This document shows, in pieces, positions 48,201-57,157 of a stretch of 64,000 bases of DNA. The translations under genes and the position numbers were made by a program. How positions within the stretch are numbered: the first letter of the stretch is position 1; every line of letters begins with the position of its first letter. The DNA is from Candidatus Cryptobacteroides gallistercoris. Its GTDB lineage: Bacteria > Bacteroidota > Bacteroidia > Bacteroidales > UBA932. The notes under the pieces were generated by a model that saw only the letters and a list, made by a program, of their open reading frames with translations, was not told where the DNA came from and made no database searches. The stretch lies in NCBI GenBank assembly GCA_017694835.1, contig JADIMJ010000065.1, forward strand, positions 49,644 through 113,643. Reading direction: 5' to 3'.

Positions 48201-48465
48201 TTTCGATGTTGTCAAGACAAGGAACCTCGGACAGAAGCTTGGATTCGAGAAGATAATAATCAAGAACGGCATCATGATAGCATTCTTCATAATGAATCCT
48301 CTTTCAAAGTATTACAGGTCAAAGAAATTCGCAGACATACTTGACGCCGTGAACAGGAATCAGAAGATTTTTGAACTCAAGCAGCCGGACAACAGGCTTC
48401 GTGTCATAGTCAGGAATATCCCTTCTGTAAATGCAGCATATTCGGCTTTGAAAAAACTTGCTTGA
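45277..48465 (+). CDS. mfd: Transcription-repair coupling factor
   Basis: [99 protein letters not shown]; start at MKISEKT. Confidence 0.97.
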   Translation: [1062 protein letters not shown]

Positions 48466-48484
48466 CAATGGTCAGGATTATTTA

Positions 48485-48492
48485 TAAATTTG
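48485..48492 (+). promoter_or_regulatory. Putative -7 element TAAATTTG upstream of coaX
   Basis: TANNTTTG match about 25 bp before the predicted GTG start. Confidence 0.45.
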
Positions 48493-48516
48493 CAGAATGC
48501 ATTTTAAAATTTGAAT

Positions 48517-49230
48517 GTGGCCAATCTTGTTGTTGATATAGGAAATACTGCGCTGAAGGCGGCATGGACAGACAGGGTAACCCTCGGTAAGACATTCCGG
48601 TACCAAGGTGAAAAGATGTCCGAATTCATACTTTCACTTGTATCCAGGGACAAGCCGGATGTCATGGTGATTGCTTCATCAAGGGAAATTTCCGACAAGG
48701 ATGAAAGAAAATTCATGGAAAGGTGCCGTGTCCTCGTAATAATGGACCCGAAGCACAGTGAAGTGGCTGAAAGGAACGGGCTTCCTTCCTATCTTGCTCC
48801 GGACAGGGCTGCATCAGTCATGGCTTCGCGCTACCTCTTCAGGAAAAAAGGCTGCACTCTCTTCGACTTCGGCACTACGCTTACAATAGACTTTCTTGAC
48901 GCTGAAGGGAATTATTCCGGAGGAAACATATCTCTGGGATGCCGTACGAGATTCAAGGCCCTGAACAGGTATTCCCGTTCGCTCCCGCTTGCCGATGCAT
49001 CTTCAGAAGCCTGTGAGACCGGCCATGACATCTTATCTTCCATCGAGTCAGGTGTCATTGAAGGCATAATATTTGAAATTGAAGGATATCTGCGCCGTTA
49101 TCCGGACAATATCAATGTTTTTACGGGAGGAGATGCAATTTATTTTGCAAAAAGAATGAAAAACTCCATCTTTGTAGTTTGTAACCTTGTTTTAATGGGT
49201 TTGGCTTTAACGGCTGAAGATTATGTCTAG
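48517..49230 (+). CDS. coaX: Type III pantothenate kinase
   Basis: ANLVVDIGNTALKAAWTD; TLFDFGTTLTIDFLDAEGNYSGGNISLGCRTRFKALNRYSRSLPL; probable GTG start (TTG possible at 48511). Confidence 0.93.
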   Translation: MANLVVDIGNTALKAAWTDRVTLGKTFRYQGEKMSEFILSLVSRDKPDVMVIASSREISDKDERKFMERCRVLVIMDPKHSEVAERNGLPSYLAPDRAASVMASRYLFRKKGCTLFDFGTTLTIDFLDAEGNYSGGNISLGCRTRFKALNRYSRSLPLADASSEACETGHDILSSIESGVIEGIIFEIEGYLRRYPDNINVFTGGDAIYFAKRMKNSIFVVCNLVLMGLALTAEDYV

Positions 49231-50554
49231 AATTTTATTCAGAATATTCCTGTTGTGCATCTGCATTTTGCCGACAGTGTCGTCGTATAGCCAGAACAAT
49301 GGTGCATATGGCTCATTTTCACCATATTCAATATATGGAATAGGGAATATAACCAAAGAAGGGACTGCATACAACAGAAGTATGGGAGGGGTCGGGATTG
49401 CCAACAGGAGCAAGAGGTTCATCAACATAGTCAATCCTGCTTCATTGACGGCCAGGGATTCCCTTTCCTTCATGGCTGATTTCGGGCTTTCGGAATCGAA
49501 TACTGTCTACCGTCAGAATGTCGGCGGGTCAAGGCTCACTTCAGGCAACAACACATTCAATATACACGACTTCGTCATAAGCTTTCCCATATACAAGTCA
49601 TCCGCGTTCATGGTGGGCATTACTCCGTTCAGCGACATCGGGTATGAATTTTCTTCTATTGTCACCGACCAGGACATCATTGGGAACACAGGGAACATAG
49701 CATTCAACAATTATGGAGAAGGAAGCATATACCAGCTGTTTGCCGGCGGTGCAGTGACTTTCTGGAGAAGACTATCTTTGGGCGCCGAGTTCATATATTA
49801 TTTCGGTTCCCTGGACAAGGTGTACAACATGGCGTTTGAAGACGATTCCTACAGGTCCGTGAACAACGGATACAACCTTCTTCTCCGCGGATATACCGGT
49901 AAATTCGGACTGCAGTATGAGCAGCCTCTCGGAAACAGCATTTCACTGACTGTCGGTGCCACCTACAGGCTGAAGACCAATGTGAAGGGACGCCTGACCG
50001 ACTACAGTTATGCCAATACTTCCGAAATTACCGATACGCTAAGGAATGATGTCGCCGTGCTCAAAGCCGGTGACGGGATAAAATTCGGGGATGAGTTCGG
50101 TGTCGGAGTGTCCCTGAAGGGAGGCGACAAATGGAGTGCTGAAATAAACTATCTCATGTCCGACTGGAGGAATTCAGGCATGGAAAACAGGGAAGGATTT
50201 TCTGCCTCTGGAAGCTCTGTGTTCACTTCGTCTGTCTCACATTCGGTAAGGGCAGGCTTCGAGATAGTTCCGAACAGGAATGACATCAGATATTATCTGA
50301 GGAGGTGCGCGTACAGGGCCGGGGCTTATTATGACACTTCATACTATCTTTTTGACGGCAATGTCGTGAATTCGTTTGGCATAACGCTTGGAGTCACTTT
50401 GCCTGTATTCAGATGGTACAACGGCATTACGGTGGGCGTGGACTTCGGGCAGAGGGGAAGCCTCAGGAACGGCATGGTGAGGGAAAGATACGTGTCGTTT
50501 TCAGTCGGATTCAATATACATGACCTATGGTTCCAGAAACCACGATATAATTAA
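49223..50554 (+). CDS. Putative outer membrane beta-barrel protein
   Basis: 443 aa; signal peptide; YGSFSPYSIYGIGNITKEGTAYNRSMGGVGIANRSKRFINIVNPASLTARDSLSFMADFGLS; starts within the last 8 bp of coaX. Confidence 0.85.
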   Translation: MSRILFRIFLLCICILPTVSSYSQNNGAYGSFSPYSIYGIGNITKEGTAYNRSMGGVGIANRSKRFINIVNPASLTARDSLSFMADFGLSESNTVYRQNVGGSRLTSGNNTFNIHDFVISFPIYKSSAFMVGITPFSDIGYEFSSIVTDQDIIGNTGNIAFNNYGEGSIYQLFAGGAVTFWRRLSLGAEFIYYFGSLDKVYNMAFEDDSYRSVNNGYNLLLRGYTGKFGLQYEQPLGNSISLTVGATYRLKTNVKGRLTDYSYANTSEITDTLRNDVAVLKAGDGIKFGDEFGVGVSLKGGDKWSAEINYLMSDWRNSGMENREGFSASGSSVFTSSVSHSVRAGFEIVPNRNDIRYYLRRCAYRAGAYYDTSYYLFDGNVVNSFGITLGVTLPVFRWYNGITVGVDFGQRGSLRNGMVRERYVSFSVGFNIHDLWFQKPRYN

Positions 50555-50573
50555 ACAATTAAAACTATAAATT

Positions 50574-51896
50574 ATGAAGAAGTTGCTTTTTTCTTTGATT
50601 GCCTTGGTGATGATAGGCGGAACATCGTTGTTTGCACAGGGAAGATATGGTGCCGACAGCGCGGAATGCATAAAATATCTCTCTTACTACAAGGAGTATT
50701 TCAAGCAGAAGAATTATGATGCCGCAATTCCTAACTGGAGAAAGGCATACACTCTTTGCCCTCCTACGGCAAACCAGACAATGCTCATTGACGGAACGAC
50801 TCTCATGAGGTATCTCATAGGCAAGAACAGCCAGAATACAATCTACAGGAATGCTCTCATAGATACCCTCCTTACGCTTCACAACACAAGGGCACAGTAT
50901 TATTCAAAATATGCCGTGACCGCAATGAACAACAAGGGCACTGATATCATCAACTATCTCAAGGATGACCCGAAGGCCCAGTATGAGGGTTTCAAGGAAG
51001 TGATAGCCGCCAATGAGGAGCAGACAAAGCCGAATATCCTCCTCTTTACCATCAATACGGCCGTAGACCTTTATCAGAGCGGTGTGATTGATGCCGAAAC
51101 AGTCCTGAATGATTATGAGAAAGTGATCTCTCTCATGCACCGCATGACTCCGAAGACCGATATCCAGAAACAGCAGAATGACAAAATCAGGAAGGATATA
51201 GAGACTCTGTTCATCTCCAGCAAGATTGCAGACTGCGACAAGCTCATATCCCTCTTTACCCCGAGGTTTGAAGAAAATCCTGACGACCTTGAGACTGTAA
51301 GCGGAATCGTCATGATGATGGCCGCAACAGAGGGATGTACCGACAACAATCTCTTCCTACAGGCTGCAACCAAGATGCATCAGCTTGACCCTTCATACCA
51401 GACGGCATATTTCCTTTTCAGGCTTTACAATGCAAAGGGTGACATCGACTCTGCCATCAATTATATGGAAGAGGCAATTGCTTCCCCTGAATCAGACAAT
51501 CTTACGGACGCATCATACTATTATGAACTGGCTGTTGCATGTTCACATGCCGGCAGCAATGCAAAGGCATTCAAGTCAGCCCTTGATGCCATAGACCTTG
51601 ACCCGTCTTATGCAGGAAAGTCATACATGCTCATCGGAACCATATGGGGTTCTCAGGTTTGTCCTGGAAACGAGATTGAGCAGAGGGCTCCGTATTGGGT
51701 TGCCGTAGATTATCTTGTAAAGGCAAGAAATGCAGACCCTACACTTGCTGAAGAGGCAAACGGACTCATCGCAAAGTACAGTTCATATTTCCCTCAGACA
51801 GCTGAGGCATTCATGTATAACATTACTGACGGAGACTCCTATACCGTATCATGCGGCGGAATGAGGGCTCTCACTACAGTAAGGACTCAGGAATAG
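50574..51896 (+). CDS. TPR repeat-containing secreted protein
   Basis: 440 aa; signal peptide; YLSYYKEYFKQKNYDAAIPNWRKAYTLCPPTANQTMLIDGTTLMRYLI; TPR-like helices. Confidence 0.85.
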   Translation: MKKLLFSLIALVMIGGTSLFAQGRYGADSAECIKYLSYYKEYFKQKNYDAAIPNWRKAYTLCPPTANQTMLIDGTTLMRYLIGKNSQNTIYRNALIDTLLTLHNTRAQYYSKYAVTAMNNKGTDIINYLKDDPKAQYEGFKEVIAANEEQTKPNILLFTINTAVDLYQSGVIDAETVLNDYEKVISLMHRMTPKTDIQKQQNDKIRKDIETLFISSKIADCDKLISLFTPRFEENPDDLETVSGIVMMMAATEGCTDNNLFLQAATKMHQLDPSYQTAYFLFRLYNAKGDIDSAINYMEEAIASPESDNLTDASYYYELAVACSHAGSNAKAFKSALDAIDLDPSYAGKSYMLIGTIWGSQVCPGNEIEQRAPYWVAVDYLVKARNADPTLAEEANGLIAKYSSYFPQTAEAFMYNITDGDSYTVSCGGMRALTTVRTQE

Positions 51897-51900
51897 CGGA

Positions 51901-52527
51901 TTGGTAAGAATACCTTACATATTCAGAACGGCAGCAACCGCATTTGCGGTTGCTTTCGTTGTCTATTCATGCAAGAGCAATCTCGGTGTGGCTGATTCTC
52001 TCGACATCAGGCAGACTCCTGTCCAGACTGTCGACAATATGTTCGTCGTGCAGTCCGAGAACGGCATTCTGCAGATGAGGATGGAGGCTGACCTGATGGA
52101 GAGGTATGAGAAGGACACCATGTCCTACGAGCTCTTTCCGCAGGGATTTGCAGTATACGGCTATACTGACGGGGGACTTCTTGAAACAGAGATAATTTCC
52201 GACAATGCCATACATGAGACATTCGAAGACAAGAGGGAAACATGGAAAGCCTACGGAAATGTCGTCGTGAGGAATATCATCAAGAAAGAAGTCCTGGAGA
52301 CTGACACCCTGTATTGGGACAGGCAGAACGGGAAGATATACACGGACTGTTATGTCAAGATGTATTCGCCGGACGGTCTGATACAGGGCTATGGGATGGA
52401 ATCTGATGAAAGGGCAAGGAATACCATAATACTCAAAGTATTTGATAATTTTGCAGTGGTGGTGCAGGATTCTACGGCCACAGATGTTGATTCTGTCAAT
52501 TTTATAGGTCCCATTCTAAAAAAATAA
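51901..52527 (+). CDS. lptC: LPS export ABC transporter periplasmic protein LptC
   Basis: 208 aa; lipobox VVYSCKS; TVDNMFVVQSENGILQMRMEADLMERYEKDTMSYELFPQGFAVYGYTDGGLLETEIISDNAIHETFEDKRETWKAYGNVVV; apparent TTG start. Confidence 0.9.
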   Translation: MVRIPYIFRTAATAFAVAFVVYSCKSNLGVADSLDIRQTPVQTVDNMFVVQSENGILQMRMEADLMERYEKDTMSYELFPQGFAVYGYTDGGLLETEIISDNAIHETFEDKRETWKAYGNVVVRNIIKKEVLETDTLYWDRQNGKIYTDCYVKMYSPDGLIQGYGMESDERARNTIILKVFDNFAVVVQDSTATDVDSVNFIGPILKK

Positions 52528-52601
52528 TGGACATTTGCAGGAAAATTATTAACTTCGCAGCCCAAAAACAAACAGTAAAAAATTAAAAGTTAGATAAAGA
52601 G

Positions 52602-54704
52602 ATGGCGGTTCTTGAAAAAATTCGCGTGAAGCTCGGGGTGTTCATATCCATCGTCATTGCACTGGCGTTGCTGTCATTCATAATTGACCCGACCACACTT
52701 GAGGCTGTTTCCAATTCAATGTCATCAAAGAATGACGTCGGGGAAATAAACGGAAAAAGGGTTTCAATCCGGGACTTTGAACAGGAAGTGGAGGATTTCA
52801 CTGCACTCAATGAGATGATGACCGGTTCCTCTGCACATTCTGAGCAGCAGATGGAGGCCACCAGAAATGCCGTATGGCAGTCACTGGTCGACAAATATCT
52901 CTTTGAGAAGGAAGCAAAGGCTGCCGGCATCAATGTCGGCAATGCCGAAATGTCGGCACTCATGTTCGGAGACGGGGATATGGTTTCGCCTCTTATTTCC
53001 GGTGACCCTGCATTTGCCGACGAAAGCGGTAACTTCTCCAGGGAAAGGTTCAATGAATTCGTGAAGGCGAGGAACACTGACCAGTCGGGAAGCATAAAGA
53101 TTTATACCGACTACCTCAAGAATACAATATATACCCAGAGGTTTTACGAAAAGTACTATTCTCTTTTTGCGCAGAGCAATGTCGCCAATCCTCTCATGCT
53201 TTCAAGGCAGATTGACGGGAACAACAATACTGTTGACGTGGAATTCGTGATGGTTCCATACGGATTCCGCACCGATTCCACGATAGTCGTATCAGACAAG
53301 GAAATAAAGGATTACTATAAGTCACACAAGGAATTGTACCGTCAGCAGGCAAGCCGGGACATTGAGTATGTGGTGTTTGAGGTGAAGCCTTCCGATGAGG
53401 ACATAGCGGCAGCAAATGAGCAGATTCTCAAGGTATATGACGAATTTGCCTCAGCCGGCAAAGATGAGATGAAAGGCTTTCTCCTGAGGAATTCCGACAG
53501 GCCTTATTCCGAATATTACTACAGGCCGGGAGAACTTTCAACCATATCAGCCGATGTCAACGACTTCGTATTCAATGACGGAAAAGGTGCATCAAAAGTA
53601 TTTACAAAGGACAATACATTCTATGTGGCCAAGGTCATTGACAGCAGGATGGTGCCTGATTCAGTGTTTGTCAAGCATATTCTTCTTCAGGGAGAGCAGG
53701 AGGCGCTTGCGGACAGCCTTGTCGGAGTCCTGAACAGAGGAGGGGAATCATTTGCAAATATAGCCGCCCTCTATTCAGCTGACCAGAATCCGAATGTAGC
53801 CGAAAGGGGAGACATAGGCTGGATGACCCAGACTTATATGATACCCGGGATGGAATCTGTCATGACAGCTCCTCTCAACAAGATTTTTGTCCTTGACACA
53901 CAGTATGGCAAGCATATAGTAAAAGTGACGGACAGGACTGAGCCTCTTCTCAAGAAGCAGGTTGCTATTCTGGAAAAGACTGCAATCGCCGGCAAGGAGA
54001 CTTTCAACAAGTATTATTCCCAGGCCAATGACCTTGCTGTGAAAGCCGGAGGAAAATACGAGAATTACAGGAAAGCCGTCGAGGAGTCCGGTCTGTATTC
54101 ACATCCTGTGAACAGAATGCTTGAGGGGACGGACCGCCTCGGCTCCATTGACGGAACCAAACCGGTTGCAAGATGGGCCTTTGATGCGAAGAAAGGGAAA
54201 GTGTCCGACATCATTACTGTCAACAACAATTATTTCTTCGTGGTTGCATTGAAGGGTATCCATAAGGAAGGATATGCTACTTTGGACGAAATGTCATCCG
54301 ACATCAGGAATATCCTTTACAGGGAGAAGCTCGGTGCCAAAAGAGCAGCTGAGACAGCAGAGAAAATCAAGGGACTTGACAGCATGCAGGCGATTGCCGA
54401 TACTCTCGGGACAACGGTAAGCACAAAGTCTGACATAGCATTCGCATCCCTTACTTCACAGGGTCTTGACCCGAAATTCATAGGTGCTGTGTCTGTAGCC
54501 GAAACAGGTAGGATTTCCGGGCCGCTTGCAGGAAATATCGGAGTCTATGTATATAAAGTCACCGGCAGGGACACGGGAGCATTCTATACAGAGGATGATG
54601 CCAGGACAAGAGATTCCCAGATGACAAGGTACAGTCTTCAGATGCTTGTGCCTGTCATGATGCAGGATGCTGACGTAAAGGACAACAGGGCAAGGTTCTA
54701 TTGA
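52602..54704 (+). CDS. Peptidylprolyl isomerase with SurA N-terminal-like domain (PpiD-like)
   Basis: 700 aa; VLEKIRVKLGVFISIVIALALLSFIIDP; VGEINGKRVSIRDFEQEVEDF; VFVKHILLQGEQEALADSLVGVLNRGGESFANIAALYSADQNPNVAERGDIGWMTQTYM (parvulin). Confidence 0.94.
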   Translation: MAVLEKIRVKLGVFISIVIALALLSFIIDPTTLEAVSNSMSSKNDVGEINGKRVSIRDFEQEVEDFTALNEMMTGSSAHSEQQMEATRNAVWQSLVDKYLFEKEAKAAGINVGNAEMSALMFGDGDMVSPLISGDPAFADESGNFSRERFNEFVKARNTDQSGSIKIYTDYLKNTIYTQRFYEKYYSLFAQSNVANPLMLSRQIDGNNNTVDVEFVMVPYGFRTDSTIVVSDKEIKDYYKSHKELYRQQASRDIEYVVFEVKPSDEDIAAANEQILKVYDEFASAGKDEMKGFLLRNSDRPYSEYYYRPGELSTISADVNDFVFNDGKGASKVFTKDNTFYVAKVIDSRMVPDSVFVKHILLQGEQEALADSLVGVLNRGGESFANIAALYSADQNPNVAERGDIGWMTQTYMIPGMESVMTAPLNKIFVLDTQYGKHIVKVTDRTEPLLKKQVAILEKTAIAGKETFNKYYSQANDLAVKAGGKYENYRKAVEESGLYSHPVNRMLEGTDRLGSIDGTKPVARWAFDAKKGKVSDIITVNNNYFFVVALKGIHKEGYATLDEMSSDIRNILYREKLGAKRAAETAEKIKGLDSMQAIADTLGTTVSTKSDIAFASLTSQGLDPKFIGAVSVAETGRISGPLAGNIGVYVYKVTGRDTGAFYTEDDARTRDSQMTRYSLQMLVPVMMQDADVKDNRARFY

Positions 54705-54760
54705 TTCGGCTTGGCTGAAGGCAGATGAATTTCTGCCGGCCTGGTCAGATACCATAAATT

Positions 54761-54789
54761 TTAAGGGCGACCGGAATGGCCGCCCTTAA
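54761..54789. terminator. Bidirectional hairpin between the PPIase gene and ychF
   Basis: TTAAGGGCG (54761-54769) / CGCCCTTAA (54781-54789) between convergent genes; weak flanking T-tracts. Confidence 0.65.
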
Positions 54790-54811
54790 TCTTTGCTGTC
54801 AATAATCTTTG

Positions 54812-55915
54812 TCAGACATTGAAAAGGAAATGCATGATGTCCCCGTCCTGGACTACATAGTCCTTTCCTTCAATTCCGAGCTTTCCTGCGGCTCTGCAGG
54901 CAGCTTCGGACTTCAGTTCAACGAAATCCTCATACTTGATGACTTCGGCGCGTATAAAGCCTTTTTCAAAGTCAGTATGGATGACTCCGGCTGCCTTGGG
55001 GGCCTTGTCTCCTTTGTTGATTGTCCATGCCCTGCATTCATCTGCTCCTGCGGTGAAGAAAGTCTGGAGATTGAGCAGGGAATATGCCTTCTGTATAAGT
55101 CTTGTTACTCCTGACTCGGCAAGTCCGATTTCTTCCAGGAACATCTGACGCTCTTCGTATGTATCCAGTTCGGCTATGTCGGATTCTATCTTTGCCGCAA
55201 TCACGAGTATCTCCGCATTTTCATCTTTCACAGCTTCGCGGACTCTTTCTACATACCGGTTTCCTTCGGCGGCGGAAGCCTCGTCAACATTGCATATATA
55301 CATGACAGGCTTGTTGGTGAGAAGGAAAAGGTCCTTTGCAAGCTGCTCCTCTTCAGGAGTTTCCGTTGCCACTGTCCGGCATGACTTTCCCTGAAGGAGG
55401 GCTTCCCTGTATCGCTGGAGGAGCTCGCACAATTTTTTGGCGCTCTTGTCTCCGCCCGACTGAGCCTGCTTCTGTACTTTTGCAAGCCTGTTTTCAACTG
55501 TCTCAAGGTCTTTGAGCTGCAGTTCCATGTCAATTACTTCCTTGTCCCTGACCGGGTCCACGCTTCCGTCGACATGGACGATGTTGGGGTCGTCGAAACA
55601 TCTCAGTACATGAAGTATGGCATCAGTTTCCCTTATGTTTGCAAGAAACTGGTTCCCCAGTCCTTCGCCCTTGCTTGCCCCCTTGACAAGTCCTGCAATG
55701 TCCACAATCTCTACTGTCGCAGGCACGACTCTTTTCGGCTTGCACAGCTGTTCAAGCACTTCAAGCCTCTTGTCGGGCACTATCGTAGAACCGATGTTGG
55801 GCTCTATGGTACAGAAAGGGAAATTGGCGCTCTGGGCTTTCCCGGAGCTTATACAATTGAAGAGAGTGGATTTTCCTACATTGGGAAGTCCTACTATTCC
55901 GCACTTGAGTGACAT
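54812..55915 (-). CDS. ychF: Redox-regulated ATPase YchF
   Basis: 367 aa; LKCGIVGLPNVGKSTLFNCISSGKAQSANFPFCTIEPNIGSTIVPDKRLEVL. Confidence 0.97.
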   Translation of the reverse strand: MSLKCGIVGLPNVGKSTLFNCISSGKAQSANFPFCTIEPNIGSTIVPDKRLEVLEQLCKPKRVVPATVEIVDIAGLVKGASKGEGLGNQFLANIRETDAILHVLRCFDDPNIVHVDGSVDPVRDKEVIDMELQLKDLETVENRLAKVQKQAQSGGDKSAKKLCELLQRYREALLQGKSCRTVATETPEEEQLAKDLFLLTNKPVMYICNVDEASAAEGNRYVERVREAVKDENAEILVIAAKIESDIAELDTYEERQMFLEEIGLAESGVTRLIQKAYSLLNLQTFFTAGADECRAWTINKGDKAPKAAGVIHTDFEKGFIRAEVIKYEDFVELKSEAACRAAGKLGIEGKDYVVQDGDIMHFLFNV

Positions 55916-56053
55916 GATATTATGCTGTTTTTGGGCGGCAAATTTACTAATTATTCATGCATTTCGCCACATTTTTCTCTTTTTGGGCATTATTTCTCTT
56001 TCAAGTTCAGATATTGTGAATAAAAAAAATTGAGTCAATGTAAGTAAACTGTT

Positions 56054-57118
56054 ATGGCAACCGGCGGTAAATATGCAGTCATCATTGTTTTGTCATGGCT
56101 CTTGTTCCTGCTTCCTTCCGTATGTGCATGCGGCAGATGTCCTGGCAATGACTCCCTGCTGGTCATGTTCTGGAATCTTGAGAATTTCTTTGACTGGAGG
56201 GATTCCGGTACAAGCGGTTCGGACAGGGAATTTTCTTCATTCGGCGAGAGGCACTGGACAAAGGGGCGCTTCTATGCCAAATGCAATGCTGCGGCAAAGG
56301 CAATCCTGTGGACAGGCAGCAAATATGGACGGATGCCGGATGTGGTCGGCGTTGCTGAAGTTGAAAACAGATTTGTGGTCAATTCTCTGGTGAAATCCAC
56401 AGCATTGCGGAAATACGGCTATGAAACTGTGCATTATGATTCGCCGGACCGGAGAGGAATTGACGTAGCCCTCGCATACAGGAAAAGTGTCTTTGAAAAA
56501 GTACTTTCCAGACCTGTGCGGGTATCCGGGGATTCATCGGCATTCGTTACCAGAGACATTCTGCATGTGGCTCTGAAGCATTGTCAGACAGGGGTGACAT
56601 GGCATTTTCTTGTAAACCATCATCCGTCGAAATACGGGGGAGCCCTGGTGTCCGGCCCCAGGCGCAGGAAAGCCATGGATGTGATGCTTTCCGTATGTGA
56701 CTCCATTTGTTCAGCGCATCCGGATGCCGGATTGCCGGGACCGGACGGAGACGGGCCCCGGATTGTATGCATGGGAGATTTCAATGATACTCCGGACAGT
56801 CCTCTCTTCGGATTCGATGCTTCATTTCTTGTCAACAAGGCAGAATGTCTGCATCAAAAAGGTGAGGGGACAATCCGGTATGAGGGGAAACGGGAAATGA
56901 TTGACATGTTCATAGTGTCTCCGCATGTTGCGGAGAACTCGGAAATGATTGTGCTGAAGATACCGTTTCTTACGGTCCCTGACAATGCCCATTCCGGAGA
57001 AAAGCCTTTCAGGACATATTCAGGGCCGAAATATATCGGCGGAGTGAGCGACCATTGTCCCATATTGTTGAAAATAAAAATTGATTTGTCAATGGATATT
57101 GGTATCTTTGGAAGATGA
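56054..57118 (+). CDS. Endonuclease/exonuclease/phosphatase family protein
   Basis: 354 aa; LLVMFWNLENFFDWRD; VVGVAEVENRFVVNSLV; RRGIDVALAYRKSVF; IVCMGDFNDTPDSPLFG; SDHCPILLKI. Confidence 0.92.
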   Translation: MATGGKYAVIIVLSWLLFLLPSVCACGRCPGNDSLLVMFWNLENFFDWRDSGTSGSDREFSSFGERHWTKGRFYAKCNAAAKAILWTGSKYGRMPDVVGVAEVENRFVVNSLVKSTALRKYGYETVHYDSPDRRGIDVALAYRKSVFEKVLSRPVRVSGDSSAFVTRDILHVALKHCQTGVTWHFLVNHHPSKYGGALVSGPRRRKAMDVMLSVCDSICSAHPDAGLPGPDGDGPRIVCMGDFNDTPDSPLFGFDASFLVNKAECLHQKGEGTIRYEGKREMIDMFIVSPHVAENSEMIVLKIPFLTVPDNAHSGEKPFRTYSGPKYIGGVSDHCPILLKIKIDLSMDIGIFGR

Positions 57119-57157
57119 ACTGCATGATTTTGACAAAACAATTAAACCACAATAGAA

